Shown here in pieces: positions 1 through 9,765 of a stretch of 43,642 nucleotides of DNA. The DNA is from Gracilibacter sp. GTDB lineage: Bacteria; Bacillota; Desulfitobacteriia; Desulfitobacteriales; Syntrophobotulaceae. The DNA is taken from contig JAGXFZ010000029.1 of assembly GCA_024637055.1 (NCBI GenBank), positions 1-43,642 on the forward strand, written 5' to 3'. The position numbers and the translations under genes are program-made. Within the stretch, counting starts at the first letter, position 1. Every line of letters starts with the position of its first letter. The notes under the pieces were generated by a model. It had not been told where the DNA came from, searched no databases, and saw nothing but the letters and a program-made list of their open reading frames with translations.

Positions 1-353
1 ATTTTCGCCATTCCCTTTCGCAGGTAAATTTTTAAAGGGATGAGAGTCATGCCTTGCTGCTGAACTTCAGCAGATAACTTTGTTATTTCTGACCGATTAA
101 GCAATAGTTTTCTCTTCCTTAATGGCTCGTGATTAAACCTGTTACCTTGCTCATAGGGGCTGATATGCATCTGCGTAAGCCATAACTCTCCTCCGCTGAT
201 TTCAGCATAACTGTCTTTAAGATTAACTCGTCCTGCCCTGATAGACTTTATCTCAGTTCCTGTCAGAATTAGCCCTGCTTCAAGTTTTTCCTCTACGAAG
301 TAGTCATGCCATGCTTTTCTATTCTCAGCTATTACTTTGATTCCGCCTGCCAT
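1..353 (-). CDS. smpB: SsrA-binding protein SmpB, 5' part (3' end outside window)
   Basis: SmpB binds tmRNA (ssrA) and delivers it to stalled ribosomes for trans-translation. The ORF track misses it because the reading frame leaves the window. I translated 117 codons by eye: the start reads [18 protein letters not shown], followed by the family motif [23 protein letters not shown] and, later, the [13 protein letters not shown] and [12 protein letters not shown] segments, all typical of the SmpB OB-fold core. The ATG at 353..351 has AGGAGGTGAG about ten bases upstream, which fixes the start. The basic C-terminal tail is not visible. The gene is last in the visible minus-strand series, after an HD-domain gene. 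In many Firmicutes rnr precedes smpB; it does not here. A tmRNA gene may lie beyond the left edge, but I cannot see it. Confidence 0.95.
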   Translation of the reverse strand, partial: MAGGIKVIAENRKAWHDYFVEEKLEAGLILTGTEIKSIRAGRVNLKDSYAEISGGELWLTQMHISPYEQGNRFNHEPLRKRKLLLNRSEITKLSAEVQQQGMTLIPLKIYLRKGMAK

Positions 354-451
354 ACTCTCACTCACCTCCTCGCAAACTCTTTATTCCTTAATTTTACCCG
401 GTGTTAGTTATCTAAGCAACGATATCGTGAAAAAATCAAATGTGGTGCGTA

Positions 452-1006
452 TTAGAGCTCTATTTCGTCAGCAATCTCCTGCATGGACTTTAGAGCGATA
501 CTCAAGAATTCTTCCAATTCCAATCCTATTTCACTACATGTTCTTATTTGATCTCTGTCTGCACCTCTTGCAAAAGCCTTTTCTCCAAACTTTTTAAGGA
601 GATAGTCTGCATCTACACTTGCAAGTTTCTTATCAGGTCTGACAAGAGCCCCGGCAACAACTAGTCCCGAGACTGGATCAGCTGCATACAGTGCTTTATC
701 CAGGGTAGATACACGTGGTAGACCATGATAATAATTGTGAACCTTGACCGCATATACCATATCCTCGGGATAACCCATCTCTGATAGTAACTCTGCGGCT
801 TTTAGGGAATGAAGTTCTGGATTATCTTTTGTTTTATCATAATCAATATCATGTAATAGACCAGTTAGCCCCCAAATATCGGCATCTTCACCAAGGTGGT
901 CGGCTAATCCTCTCATTACAGCTTCTACGGATAGCATATGCTTAATCAGGTTCTTGTTCTCAACATGTTTCCTTAATTCACTATAAGCTTGTTCTCTAGT
1001 ATGCAT
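452..1006 (-). CDS. HD-domain (HDIG-type) phosphohydrolase-like protein
   Basis: A 184-residue soluble protein of the HD superfamily, metal-dependent phosphohydrolases acting on nucleotides or other phosphate compounds. The signature is LLHDIDYDK near residue 50, with an upstream conserved His (NKHML-like segment at about residue 23) and a downstream HNYYHG and a late YAADPVSG segment, as in small HDIG proteins of Clostridia. Start: the ATG at 1006 has AGGAGG nine bases upstream. The gene overlaps the end of the carboxylesterase gene by 11 bases, so translation is probably coupled. It occupies the place between the esterase and smpB where rnr is found in many Firmicutes. The substrate cannot be named from sequence. 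Confidence 0.85.
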   Translation of the reverse strand: MHTREQAYSELRKHVENKNLIKHMLSVEAVMRGLADHLGEDADIWGLTGLLHDIDYDKTKDNPELHSLKAAELLSEMGYPEDMVYAVKVHNYYHGLPRVSTLDKALYAADPVSGLVVAGALVRPDKKLASVDADYLLKKFGEKAFARGADRDQIRTCSEIGLELEEFLSIALKSMQEIADEIEL

Positions 1007-1763
1007 GGTTGTCTACCTCCTGCGTGATAAAGTGTTTTATCTTTTGTGCAAGTTCATTCCTTGCTAGACTTAACGGGAGGTAATGGTCCTCGTTCTCCCA
1101 ATAGATTACTTCCTTACACTGACATCCGAGTTTTTCCTCAATAAATCCTCCACTACTAGGATGTATGGTCTGGTCTTCGAGACATTGGATTATCAGTGCG
1201 GGACATTTTATCTTAGAAAGTTCAGTCTGCACGCTCGTGATTGCTTTATTAAGAGATACAAAACATTTTACTGGGACTTTGAGATAAGAGAAATGTGGGA
1301 GTCCTTCTTTGGTAATCTTTATCTCGCTACTTTTATGAGGTTTGTCTAAATACTCTTGTTTGTCCAGTAGGTAATAAGCTTGATGAAATTCCGGATCACG
1401 ATAGTGAATCGGTGCATTAATTGATACCAATCCATCTATCTTGTGTTGAGCGGCCAAGGCTAAAACGATTAGTCCCCCCATAGAGTGTCCGACAGCTATA
1501 ATCCGTTTACATGTTTTCATCATCTGTACCAGAGCATTATCTGCCTCCCCGAGCCAGTCTTTCCAGGTAGTATCTCGCATTTCTTCAGGCGTTCTTCCAT
1601 GCCCAGCAAGAAGCGGAGCACTGACAGTATAGCCCCAATCTCTGAACCTCTCTCCTAAAGGTTTCATGTCTATAGGAGAAGCGGTAAATCCATGGATTAG
1701 AAGAATACCAGTCTCGTTCCCTGGAAAGTAAAATGGTTCAACAAGGTCTTCTTTGGTGTACAT
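996..1763 (-). CDS. Alpha/beta-hydrolase, carboxylesterase (Est30-like)
   Basis: A cytoplasmic monoglyceride/carboxylester hydrolase of about 255 residues, the usual size for the Est30/YvaK family. Visible catalytic features in order are the oxyanion segment LLIHGFTASP, the nucleophile elbow GHSMGGL, an acidic residue in CLEDQTIHP, and the catalytic His in ENEDHYLPL near the C-terminus. The track start at 1778 is a TTG; the ATG at 1763 with GGAAGTG six bases upstream is better. In Bacillus a homologue sits between secG and rnr-smpB, and this gene keeps that neighbourhood (secG, hppA, esterase, HD protein, smpB). It overlaps the next gene by 11 bases. The natural substrate is unknown; short-chain esters are the family norm. 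Confidence 0.88.
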   Translation of the reverse strand: MYTKEDLVEPFYFPGNETGILLIHGFTASPIDMKPLGERFRDWGYTVSAPLLAGHGRTPEEMRDTTWKDWLGEADNALVQMMKTCKRIIAVGHSMGGLIVLALAAQHKIDGLVSINAPIHYRDPEFHQAYYLLDKQEYLDKPHKSSEIKITKEGLPHFSYLKVPVKCFVSLNKAITSVQTELSKIKCPALIIQCLEDQTIHPSSGGFIEEKLGCQCKEVIYWENEDHYLPLSLARNELAQKIKHFITQEVDNHAY

Positions 1764-1833
1764 ATATATCACTTCCAAAATTATTAAAACATAACCGTTA
1801 TGTAAAATGCAACATTATAGGTATATAAAGGCA

Positions 1834-1857
1834 AAGGCACCTCTCGCGAAGTGCCTT
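1834..1857 (-). terminator. Stem-loop after hppA
   Basis: Arms AAGGCAC and GTGCCTT with a 10-base loop lie between the hppA stop and the esterase start. On the minus strand it is followed only by a broken T-rich stretch (TTGCCTTTATA), so it is a weak terminator or attenuator at best. Confidence 0.45.
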
Positions 1858-1922
1858 ATTATAAGCCCTTTGTACTTTATCCTTTAATCCTTATGCTCTT
1901 CAACAGGACTCTTTAGAACTGT

Positions 1923-3929
1923 TTAGCGTAAGAAAGGAGCAATAATTAGGGCGATCGTACCCATAACCTTAATCAAAGCATTCAACGATGGACCTGCTGT
2001 ATCTTTGAAAGGATCACCCACTGTGTCGCCGATTACTGCAGCAGCGTGAGCATCGGTACCTTTACCGCCATGATGTCCTTCTTCAATATACTTCTTAGCA
2101 TTGTCCCAAGCACCGCCTGCGTTAGACATGTATACTGCCATCAGGAAGCCTGAGAATGTTCCACCTGCTAGCATTCCGCCCATAGCACTCTTGCCAAGGA
2201 TGAAGCCTACTAGGAGAGGGGTACAAACTGCAAGCATACCAGGGATAATCATATATCTTAGTGCAGCCTTAGTAGAAATATCTACACAAGCCTCATAGTC
2301 CGGTTTACCAGTTCCATCCATAATTCCAGGAATCTCTCTGAACTGGCGACGCACTTCTTCAATCATTTCAAATGCTGCCTTACCAACTGCTTCCATAGCA
2401 TACGCTGAGAAGAGGAAAGGTAGCGCGGCTCCAATGAAGAGACCAACGATAGTGGTAGGAACAAGGATATCGATAGTTTCAAGGTGAGCCAATTCTGCGA
2501 ATGCTACGAATAGAGCTAATGCTGTCAAAGCTGCTGATCCGATAGCGAAACCTTTGGCTACTGCTGCTGTGGTATTCCCTACAGCGTCTAGTTTATCGGT
2601 AGTTTTGCGAACTTCAGGCTCAAGTCCAGCCATCTCAGCGATCCCACCTGCATTATCTGCTACAGGACCGAAGGAGTCGATGGCTACAACCATACCAGAA
2701 GTTGTGAGCATAGCCATGGCTGCCATAGCAATACCATATACTCCTGCAGCTTCAAAAGATATTAGGGTAGCGGCACAGATGGTAAGAACAGGCAACGCTG
2801 TGCTCTTCATGCCCACTGCCAAACCCGATATCAAGTTGGTGGCAGCTCCAGTTAAGGAAGCCCTAGCAATATCTTGCGTAGGTTTTTTACCATTAGAAGT
2901 GAAGTACTCGGTAATCAGACCTATTACGATATTTACTGTCAAACCACAAAGGATGGCTACGAATACTCTGTTAGGAGTGATCTCCAGCCCACCGGATGTA
3001 ATATGTGAAGCTGGAAGAACGAGTTGAAGAATGAAATATGAGAAGATGGCTGTGAGAAAGTTTGTGCCCCACAGGCCTTTATTAAGCGCTGTTTGAGGAT
3101 TAGCATCTTCCCCAGTTCTTACTAAGAAACTTGCTAAAATTGCACTTACAATACCAACGGCACCAATCAGGATAAACAGAAGTTCTCCTACTCCATGTCC
3201 TCCGAAAACGGAGTATCCAATCAGCATACCGGCGATAGCGGTAGCTGCATAGGATTCGAAGAGATCGGCTCCCATTCCTGCTGTATCACCAACGTTGTCA
3301 CCAACATTATCTGCAATAACTGCAGGGTTACGAGGATCGTCCTCAGGAATTCCTGCTTCAACCTTACCTACTAAGTCTGCTCCGACATCCGCTGCTTTAG
3401 TAAAAATTCCTCCACCAACACGGGCGAAGAGGGCGATGGCACTAGCACCGAAAGCAAAGGCGTTGATAGTCTCGGCATCTCCGAAGATAAAGAATAGTCC
3501 GGCAACACCCAATAGTCCTAAACCAGCAACTGATAGTCCCATTACTGCTCCGGCACGGAAAGATACTCCAAGTGCCTTGTTGAGACTGGTACGTGCTGCT
3601 TCAGTTGTTCGAGCATTTGCTCTGGTAGTGATGCTCATCCCAACATAACCTGCAAAACCTGAAGAAACGGCACCTACTAAAAAGGAGATTGCAGACCCTG
3701 AACCCTTAGCTATAAAAAGAACAATAAAAACTACAGCGGCAAAAGGTATGAGTGTTCTATATTGACGGTTAAGATAAGCCATAGCCCCAACCTGAATAGC
3801 TTTGGATATCTCGACCATCTTTGCATTTCCTGGGCTTTCTTTAAGTACGCTTTTCGCAAAATATACAGCAACCAGTAATGACAAAACTGCGGCTGCTATC
3901 CCCCACAGGGGAATTGATGTGTAGTCCAT
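1923..3929 (-). CDS. hppA: Membrane ion-translocating pyrophosphatase, K+-dependent type
   Basis: An integral membrane pyrophosphatase that couples PPi hydrolysis to H+ or Na+ export. It is 668 residues with about 16 hydrophobic segments, normal for the family. The substrate-site motif [20 protein letters not shown] and the [18 protein letters not shown] segment are intact. [10 protein letters not shown] carries Ala where K+-independent enzymes carry Lys, which places it in the K+-dependent group. The Glu three residues after the Asp in GADLFESY occurs in both Na+ and H+ pumps of that group, so ion specificity is open. The track start at 4097 adds about 56 residues encoded by the leader; [10 protein letters not shown] at 3929 has AGGTGG ten bases upstream and matches the family N-terminus. 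It lies downstream of secG beyond a terminator and probably has its own promoter. Confidence 0.95.
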   Translation of the reverse strand: MDYTSIPLWGIAAAVLSLLVAVYFAKSVLKESPGNAKMVEISKAIQVGAMAYLNRQYRTLIPFAAVVFIVLFIAKGSGSAISFLVGAVSSGFAGYVGMSITTRANARTTEAARTSLNKALGVSFRAGAVMGLSVAGLGLLGVAGLFFIFGDAETINAFAFGASAIALFARVGGGIFTKAADVGADLVGKVEAGIPEDDPRNPAVIADNVGDNVGDTAGMGADLFESYAATAIAGMLIGYSVFGGHGVGELLFILIGAVGIVSAILASFLVRTGEDANPQTALNKGLWGTNFLTAIFSYFILQLVLPASHITSGGLEITPNRVFVAILCGLTVNIVIGLITEYFTSNGKKPTQDIARASLTGAATNLISGLAVGMKSTALPVLTICAATLISFEAAGVYGIAMAAMAMLTTSGMVVAIDSFGPVADNAGGIAEMAGLEPEVRKTTDKLDAVGNTTAAVAKGFAIGSAALTALALFVAFAELAHLETIDILVPTTIVGLFIGAALPFLFSAYAMEAVGKAAFEMIEEVRRQFREIPGIMDGTGKPDYEACVDISTKAALRYMIIPGMLAVCTPLLVGFILGKSAMGGMLAGGTFSGFLMAVYMSNAGGAWDNAKKYIEEGHHGGKGTDAHAAAVIGDTVGDPFKDTAGPSLNALIKVMGTIALIIAPFLR

Positions 3930-3949
3930 TTTTCTATTACCACCTATAT

Positions 3950-3998
3950 TGCCACGGATGGCATAATGCCGCGGTGCCATGGATGGCATGGAGCGGCA
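3950..3998 (-). promoter_or_regulatory. Hairpin-rich hppA leader
   Basis: Just upstream of the hppA ribosome site lie two hairpins. One is small, TGCCA-cgga-TGGCA (3950-3963). The other is strong and nested, with outer arms TGCCGC/GCGGCA (3967-3972, 3993-3998) and inner arms TGCCAT/ATGGCA (3975-3980, 3983-3988). GGATGGCAT is present twice as a direct repeat. It resembles no riboswitch I recognise; a post-transcriptional control element is inference. Confidence 0.4.
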
Positions 3999-4056
3999 AT
4001 TTACAACTAAACTAATAATATGACTACGCTGCCTGGTGTGTTGAATAATAACACAG

Positions 4057-4089
4057 AAAACAACCCCGCCATTTTTCAGAACGGGGGGG
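4057..4089 (-). terminator. Rho-independent terminator after secG
   Basis: Stem CCCCG/CGGGG at 4064-4068 and 4082-4086 with a 13-base loop, followed on the minus strand by TTGTTTT. It sits about 20 bases past the secG stop and separates secG from hppA. Confidence 0.7.
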
Positions 4090-4105
4090 CATGGCATTTA
4101 TAAAG

Positions 4106-4336
4106 TTATTTTGTGAAAATAGTCAAGCCAAGTGAACTTAGAAGAAAAAGGACGGCGAATACTATGCTCAGTTTGGAGAACATTCCTTCCATCCCTTTAC
4201 CTGTCTTGCCAAAGAATTGTTCCCCACCCCCTGTGATAGAACCCGAAAGGCCGGCGCTTTTCCCTGGTTGCATAAGAACTGAAGCGATTACTCCGATAGA
4301 ACTAATAATAAGAACTACGATAATGAAGATTGTCAT
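4106..4336 (-). CDS. secG: Protein translocase subunit SecG
   Basis: Small membrane subunit of the SecYEG translocon. It has 76 residues and two transmembrane helices (about 3-22 and 53-73) joined by the conserved glycine-rich cytoplasmic loop LMQPGKSAGLSGSITGGGEQFFG. Start: ATG at 4336 preceded by GGGAGGTGAAAAT. It follows eno, as in many Firmicutes, but a perfect stem-loop and a likely promoter lie between the two genes, so it may be transcribed separately. Confidence 0.95.
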   Translation of the reverse strand: MTIFIIVVLIISSIGVIASVLMQPGKSAGLSGSITGGGEQFFGKTGKGMEGMFSKLSIVFAVLFLLSSLGLTIFTK

Positions 4337-4439
4337 ATTTTCACCTCCCTCAAGACTTAGACTACTGATATTTAAGATGGCAGACCTATCCTAGGCCTGT
4401 GAAACATTCATCTTTTACTACATTATGGTCAGCATGACT

Positions 4440-4468
4440 ATTTTAGCATAGCACTTTATTTGACGCAA
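4440..4468 (-). promoter_or_regulatory. Candidate sigmaA promoter of secG
   Basis: On the minus strand TTGCGT (4468..4463), a 17-base spacer and TAAAAT (4445..4440). The -10 is good and the -35 weak. It lies downstream of the eno stem-loop, about 100 bases from the secG start. Confidence 0.4.
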
Positions 4469-4500
4469 CATTTATAACAAAAGCCAGAATATTTCCAAAC

Positions 4501-4533
4501 TATTAAGGGATACCTTTATGGTATCCCTTAATA
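4501..4533 (-). terminator. Perfect inverted repeat between eno and secG
   Basis: TATTAAGGGATACC and GGTATCCCTTAATA form a perfect 14-bp stem with loop TTTAT. It is placed like an operon terminator after eno, about 40 bases past the stop, but neither strand has a clean U tract after it. Confidence 0.6.
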
Positions 4534-4573
4534 GAAATTATTGATGGTTTCTTATATATAATAGTATTCTGAA

Positions 4574-5863
<1,290 letters not shown>

Positions 5864-5911
5864 TTAGTTTTTAATTGTTTTAATATTTAAGTAAGGTTAT
5901 TAAATATTTAT

Positions 5912-7462
5912 CTATTTTGAAGATATTAATGATTTACCGGTCATCTCTTCAGGGACTTCTAAGTTTAATAAACCTAAAATTGTAGGAGCTATATCCCTGA
6001 GAGAACTACTCCCTTGAAGGCTTCTGCCTTTATAATAATCATCCACCAGAATGAATGGTACCATATTACAAGAATGAGCTGTAATCGGTGAATTTGTTTC
6101 TACATCAAGCATGTTTTCTGCATTACCATGATCCGATGTTATAAGCAGTGTTCCAGCTCTCTCCTGAATCTCTTTAGCTATCCTGCCGACACATTCATCC
6201 ACTACCTCCAAAGCCTTAATTGCTGCTTTAAAATCGCCTGTATGGCCTACCATATCAGCGTTAGCCAAGTTCAAGATTATGACGTCATACTTTTCTTCTT
6301 TTATTTTGGCTAGTAGAGCATCTGTGACTTCGTAAGCACTCATCTCAGGTTTCAAATTATAGGTAGGAACGTCGGGCGATGAAATAAGGAGGCGATCTTC
6401 CCCTTCGTTTGCTTCTTCAATACCTCCGTTGAAAAAGAAGGTTACATGAGCATATTTCTCTGTCTCGGCGATACGTAGCTGCTTTAGTCCGTTATCAGTT
6501 AGTACTTCTCCCAAAGTGTTTTCTAAGTTTTGAGGTGGAAAAGCTACCGGGCAATCGATAGTCGAATCATACTCAGTTAGACAAACAAAATGGACATGGG
6601 GCCTATCCGGCCGTAAGAAAGCATCGAATTTCTCATCAACAAAGGCTCTGGTTATCTCTCTACCCCTATCAGCTCTAAAGTTAAAAAAGATAACACTATC
6701 TCCTTCATTGATCGTTGCTATAGGTTGACCACTTTCGTTAACTATTGCTGTAGGTTGAACAAATTCATCTACTATCTTGGTATCATAAGATTGCTGAATT
6801 GCTGCCATGGGACACGCTTCCATATGAGCATCCCCATAAACATATGCGCGATAAGCTTTTTCTACTCTTTCCCAGCGGTTATCCCTATCCATAGCATAGT
6901 AACGTCCACTAATGGTAGCAATTTTACCTTTACCCAATTCGGAAAGTTTATTCTCTAATTGTGTAATATAGCCTTTAGCACTTTGAGGAAGAACATCTCT
7001 GCCATCGAGTATAGGATGTACGTAGATATGATCCACTCCCTGTTGTACGGCCATATCCAATATAGCAAATAAATGCTTAATATGAGAATGTACCCCACCA
7101 TCGGAAAGCAAACCCATAAGATGTAGAGATTTGCCTGTTCCTTTTAAACGTTTCATTGCTTTCAATAAAACTTCATTCTTATAAATCTCACCATCTTCTA
7201 TTGCTTTGTGAATTCTAGTAAGTTCTTGATAGACTATTCTACCTGCGCCAATATTTAAGTGGCCTACTTCAGAGTTACCCATTTGGCCTTCTGGTAACCC
7301 CACTTCAGTTCCACAAGCTTTAAGAAGGGTCTTTGGATATTCATCTAATAAATAAGCTAAATTAGACATTTTAGCAGCTGTAACTGCGTTTCCCTTATTA
7401 TCTTGATTATAACCCCAACCATCTAAAATCATTAGTACAAGTGGTTTGCCCTTTTTCGACAT
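5912..7462 (-). CDS. gpmI: 2,3-bisphosphoglycerate-independent phosphoglycerate mutase
   Basis: Interconverts 3- and 2-phosphoglycerate with two Mn ions and a phosphoserine intermediate. At 516 residues it matches the family. Visible features are LVLMILDGWG at the N-terminus (first metal Asp), MGNSEVGHLNIGAGR with the catalytic Ser, the phosphatase/transferase insert containing HPILDGRDV and GRYYAMDRD, and the C-terminal metal sites ADMVGHTG, TSDHGNAENM and HSCNMVPF. ATG 7462 (MSKKGKP) is preferred over the track start at 7474 because GAGGTGAG, which overlaps the tpiA stop, lies eight bases upstream. Its position in the glycolytic operon is the usual Firmicute one. Confidence 0.98.
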   Translation of the reverse strand: MSKKGKPLVLMILDGWGYNQDNKGNAVTAAKMSNLAYLLDEYPKTLLKACGTEVGLPEGQMGNSEVGHLNIGAGRIVYQELTRIHKAIEDGEIYKNEVLLKAMKRLKGTGKSLHLMGLLSDGGVHSHIKHLFAILDMAVQQGVDHIYVHPILDGRDVLPQSAKGYITQLENKLSELGKGKIATISGRYYAMDRDNRWERVEKAYRAYVYGDAHMEACPMAAIQQSYDTKIVDEFVQPTAIVNESGQPIATINEGDSVIFFNFRADRGREITRAFVDEKFDAFLRPDRPHVHFVCLTEYDSTIDCPVAFPPQNLENTLGEVLTDNGLKQLRIAETEKYAHVTFFFNGGIEEANEGEDRLLISSPDVPTYNLKPEMSAYEVTDALLAKIKEEKYDVIILNLANADMVGHTGDFKAAIKALEVVDECVGRIAKEIQERAGTLLITSDHGNAENMLDVETNSPITAHSCNMVPFILVDDYYKGRSLQGSSSLRDIAPTILGLLNLEVPEEMTGKSLISSK

Positions 7463-7470
7463 AGAAATTC

Positions 7471-8229
7471 TCACCTCGCGTTATGAATCAATTCAGCGAA
7501 TCCTTGAGGATCAAGGCTTGCTCCGCCTACTAGGGCACCATCTATATCTGGTTGGGCCATTATTTCAGCGATATTGGACGACTTGACACTTCCACCATAT
7601 AATATTCTAATTTCTTGAGCAACAGTTCCCGAGATACCTGCAATAGTAGTTCTTATCCCCGCACAAATTTCTTGAGCATCCTGAGAAGATGCTGTCTTAC
7701 CTGTGCCTATAGCCCAAATAGGCTCATAAGCTACTACTACTTTACGCAACTCCGTCGGAGTAAGGTCCATTAAGTTTTTTTCAACCTGACCTCGAACAAA
7801 GCCTATCGCCTTACCCCCTTCTCTCATAGAGAGGTTCTCTCCGACACAGAGTATCGGGACAAGTCCTTTATCTAAGGCCATTTTAACTTTTTTGGCTATA
7901 ATTTCATCATTTTCTTTCATGTGTTCCCTGCGTTCAGAATGACCTATTATTACATAAGTACAAGCCATATCTAATAACATCATTGGAGATATCTCTCCTG
8001 TATAGGCTCCTGCTTCTTCATGGTACATGTTCTGAGCACCGATATGAATTATGCTCTCCTCGAGCTCTTCTTTAAGGATATGGAGAGCTGTAAAAGGAGC
8101 ACAGACTACCATATCGAGGTCGGTTACATCTTCAACTTTTTCTTGAATACTGAGTGCAAAATCTCTAGCTTCCTGACTGGTCTTATACATCTTCCAGTTG
8201 CCCGCTATTATAGGTCGTCGATTTGCCAA
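7471..8229 (-). CDS. tpiA: Triosephosphate isomerase
   Basis: Interconverts dihydroxyacetone phosphate and glyceraldehyde 3-phosphate. The 252-residue TIM barrel has the catalytic Lys in GNWKMYK, the His in VIIGHSERRE, the Glu in VVAYEPIWAIGTG and the phosphate loop ILYGGSVKSSN. The start has GGAGG eight bases upstream. Its stop codon lies inside the ribosome site of gpmI, so the two are probably translationally coupled. Confidence 0.98.
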   Translation of the reverse strand: MANRRPIIAGNWKMYKTSQEARDFALSIQEKVEDVTDLDMVVCAPFTALHILKEELEESIIHIGAQNMYHEEAGAYTGEISPMMLLDMACTYVIIGHSERREHMKENDEIIAKKVKMALDKGLVPILCVGENLSMREGGKAIGFVRGQVEKNLMDLTPTELRKVVVAYEPIWAIGTGKTASSQDAQEICAGIRTTIAGISGTVAQEIRILYGGSVKSSNIAEIMAQPDIDGALVGGASLDPQGFAELIHNAR

Positions 8230-8250
8230 TTGAAAAACCTCCTTATTTTA

Positions 8251-9435
8251 TTATTTATCTTGTAGAGCTGCGACACCGGGAAGAATTTTACCCTCCAGGA
8301 ACTCTAAGGATGCGCCTCCACCTGTGGAAATATGAGTAAGGCTTTCAACTACCCCCATTTTCTCTACAGCTGCGACAGAGTCTCCCCCACCAACAATTGT
8401 TGTTCCCTGACATTCAGCCATAGCCTTAGCAATCCTTTCAGTTCCTTTGGCAAAGGCATCTATTTCAAATACCCCCATTGGGCCGTTCCAAATTACTGTT
8501 TCGGCTGAGTTGATAGCTTGAGCAAAATGTTCAGCACTTTCAGGACCGATATCAAGAGCAAGATCATCGGCTTCTATCTTCGAAACCTTTATCACCCTGG
8601 AAGCTGCATTAGCCGAGAATTCTTTGGCTACAACTACATCGGATGGAAGCATAAGCTTGACTCCGCCTTTTTCAGCCTTGAGGAGAAGTTCTTTAGCAAG
8701 CTCTACCTTTTCTGCTTCCACCAAAGATTTCCCTACCTGTATATCTTGTGCCTTAAGGAAAGTATTAGCCATCCCTCCACCAATAATAAGTATATCTACC
8801 TTGTTTAAGAGGTTTTCAATTACTTGAATCTTATCACTAACCTTTGCTCCACCGATAATGGCTACGAAGGGTCTAGCAGGGTTAGCAAGGGCTTTCCCCA
8901 TGATATCAACTTCTTTTTTCATTAGAAACCCTGCATAAGCGGGTATGTATTTAGCAATGCCTTCGGTCGAAGCATGCGCTCTATGGGCGGTTCCAAAAGC
9001 ATCATTAACGTATATTTCTGCTAACTCGGCCATCTCTTTAGCAAACTCTGGATTATTTTTTTCTTCTTCTTCATAGAATCGTACATTCTCTAAGAGAATT
9101 ATTTGACCATTAGCCATTTTATTTATTTGAGTTTTAAGCTCTGGACCGATACAGTCTTGAGCCATCATAACTTCTTTATTAAGTAACTCTCCCAATCTCT
9201 TAGCAATAGGTGCAAGTGAGAACTTAGGATTGGCTTTACCTTTGGGTCTTCCTAAATGGGAAGCAAGAATGACTTTAGCGCCACCTTTAACTAAATGGGT
9301 TATGGTTGGTAATGCTGCTCTAATCCGAGTATCATCTGTGATATTCTGATTGTCATCCATTGGGACGTTGAAATCTACTCTAACAAAGATTCGTTTTCCT
9401 AGCACTGGAACTTCATCAATACCAATCTTATTCAT
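8251..9435 (-). CDS. pgk: Phosphoglycerate kinase
   Basis: Makes ATP from 1,3-bisphosphoglycerate. It has 394 residues, the normal length for a monofunctional Pgk, so it is not fused to TpiA. Motifs are [10 protein letters not shown] at the N-terminus, [19 protein letters not shown], the hinge [20 protein letters not shown], and the nucleotide loop [15 protein letters not shown] with [12 protein letters not shown] at the end. It is the first gene of the glycolytic operon here: gapA and cggR, which precede it in many Firmicutes, are absent, and a separately promoted pgk follows the island terminator. Confidence 0.98.
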   Translation of the reverse strand: MNKIGIDEVPVLGKRIFVRVDFNVPMDDNQNITDDTRIRAALPTITHLVKGGAKVILASHLGRPKGKANPKFSLAPIAKRLGELLNKEVMMAQDCIGPELKTQINKMANGQIILLENVRFYEEEEKNNPEFAKEMAELAEIYVNDAFGTAHRAHASTEGIAKYIPAYAGFLMKKEVDIMGKALANPARPFVAIIGGAKVSDKIQVIENLLNKVDILIIGGGMANTFLKAQDIQVGKSLVEAEKVELAKELLLKAEKGGVKLMLPSDVVVAKEFSANAASRVIKVSKIEADDLALDIGPESAEHFAQAINSAETVIWNGPMGVFEIDAFAKGTERIAKAMAECQGTTIVGGGDSVAAVEKMGVVESLTHISTGGGASLEFLEGKILPGVAALQDK

Positions 9436-9589
9436 GAATACTTTCCCCCTTTTCCTTTAATGGAATTATTGAAATATCAACTTTATGTTTATGGAGCAAA
9501 TACGCATTTAGGTATAGTTTTCCTGCTCTACCTATTTCTATTCCGCTATTTTTCTTAAGACTTTTTCTAAAATATAAATAAGAATATTT

Positions 9590-9654
9590 TGTTCATTCGA
9601 ACATATTTATTCCCTATATGCTCCAATAATAGCACATATGTGTTCATTTGAACA
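9590..9654 (-). promoter_or_regulatory. pgk operon promoter with two TGTTC-N4-GAACA operators
   Basis: TGTTCATTCGAACA at 9590-9603 and TGTTCATTTGAACA at 9641-9654 are two near-identical 14-bp palindromes with centres 51 bp apart. On the minus strand TATTAT (9631..9626) can serve as a -10, placing the upper palindrome over the -35 and the lower one just after the expected transcript start. This arrangement suggests a repressor that bridges the two sites. From 9435 up to about 9620 the remaining leader (about 180 bases) shows no riboswitch that I recognise. The regulator is unknown. Confidence 0.6.
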
Positions 9655-9688
9655 TAACTTTTAAAAATTTTTTCTCATTTAAGACAGT

Positions 9689-9724
9689 AAAAATGCAGGA
9701 TACTGACCTTCGCCAGTTTCCTGC
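9689..9724 (-). terminator. Rho-independent terminator after glcF-like gene
   Basis: Stem GCAGGA-t-ACTG paired with CAGT-t-TCCTGC (9695-9705 and 9714-9724), loop of eight, followed on the minus strand by ATTTTT. It closes the catabolic island 41 bases past the stop and precedes the pgk promoter. Confidence 0.8.
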
Positions 9725-9765
9725 AAAAAAAGAGTTATATTTTCTTACTATAGAATTATTTTGTT

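Noticed and set aside
2554-3027. 157-codon plus-strand ORF and the neighbouring ones inside hppA
   Set aside because: Shadow frames of the strongly biased hppA coding sequence.
9590-9654. Rex or LexA operators upstream of pgk
   Set aside because: Rex needs TTGT and ACAA ten bases apart, here eight; LexA needs GAAC-N4-GTTC, here the arms are reversed (GTTC-N4-GAAC).
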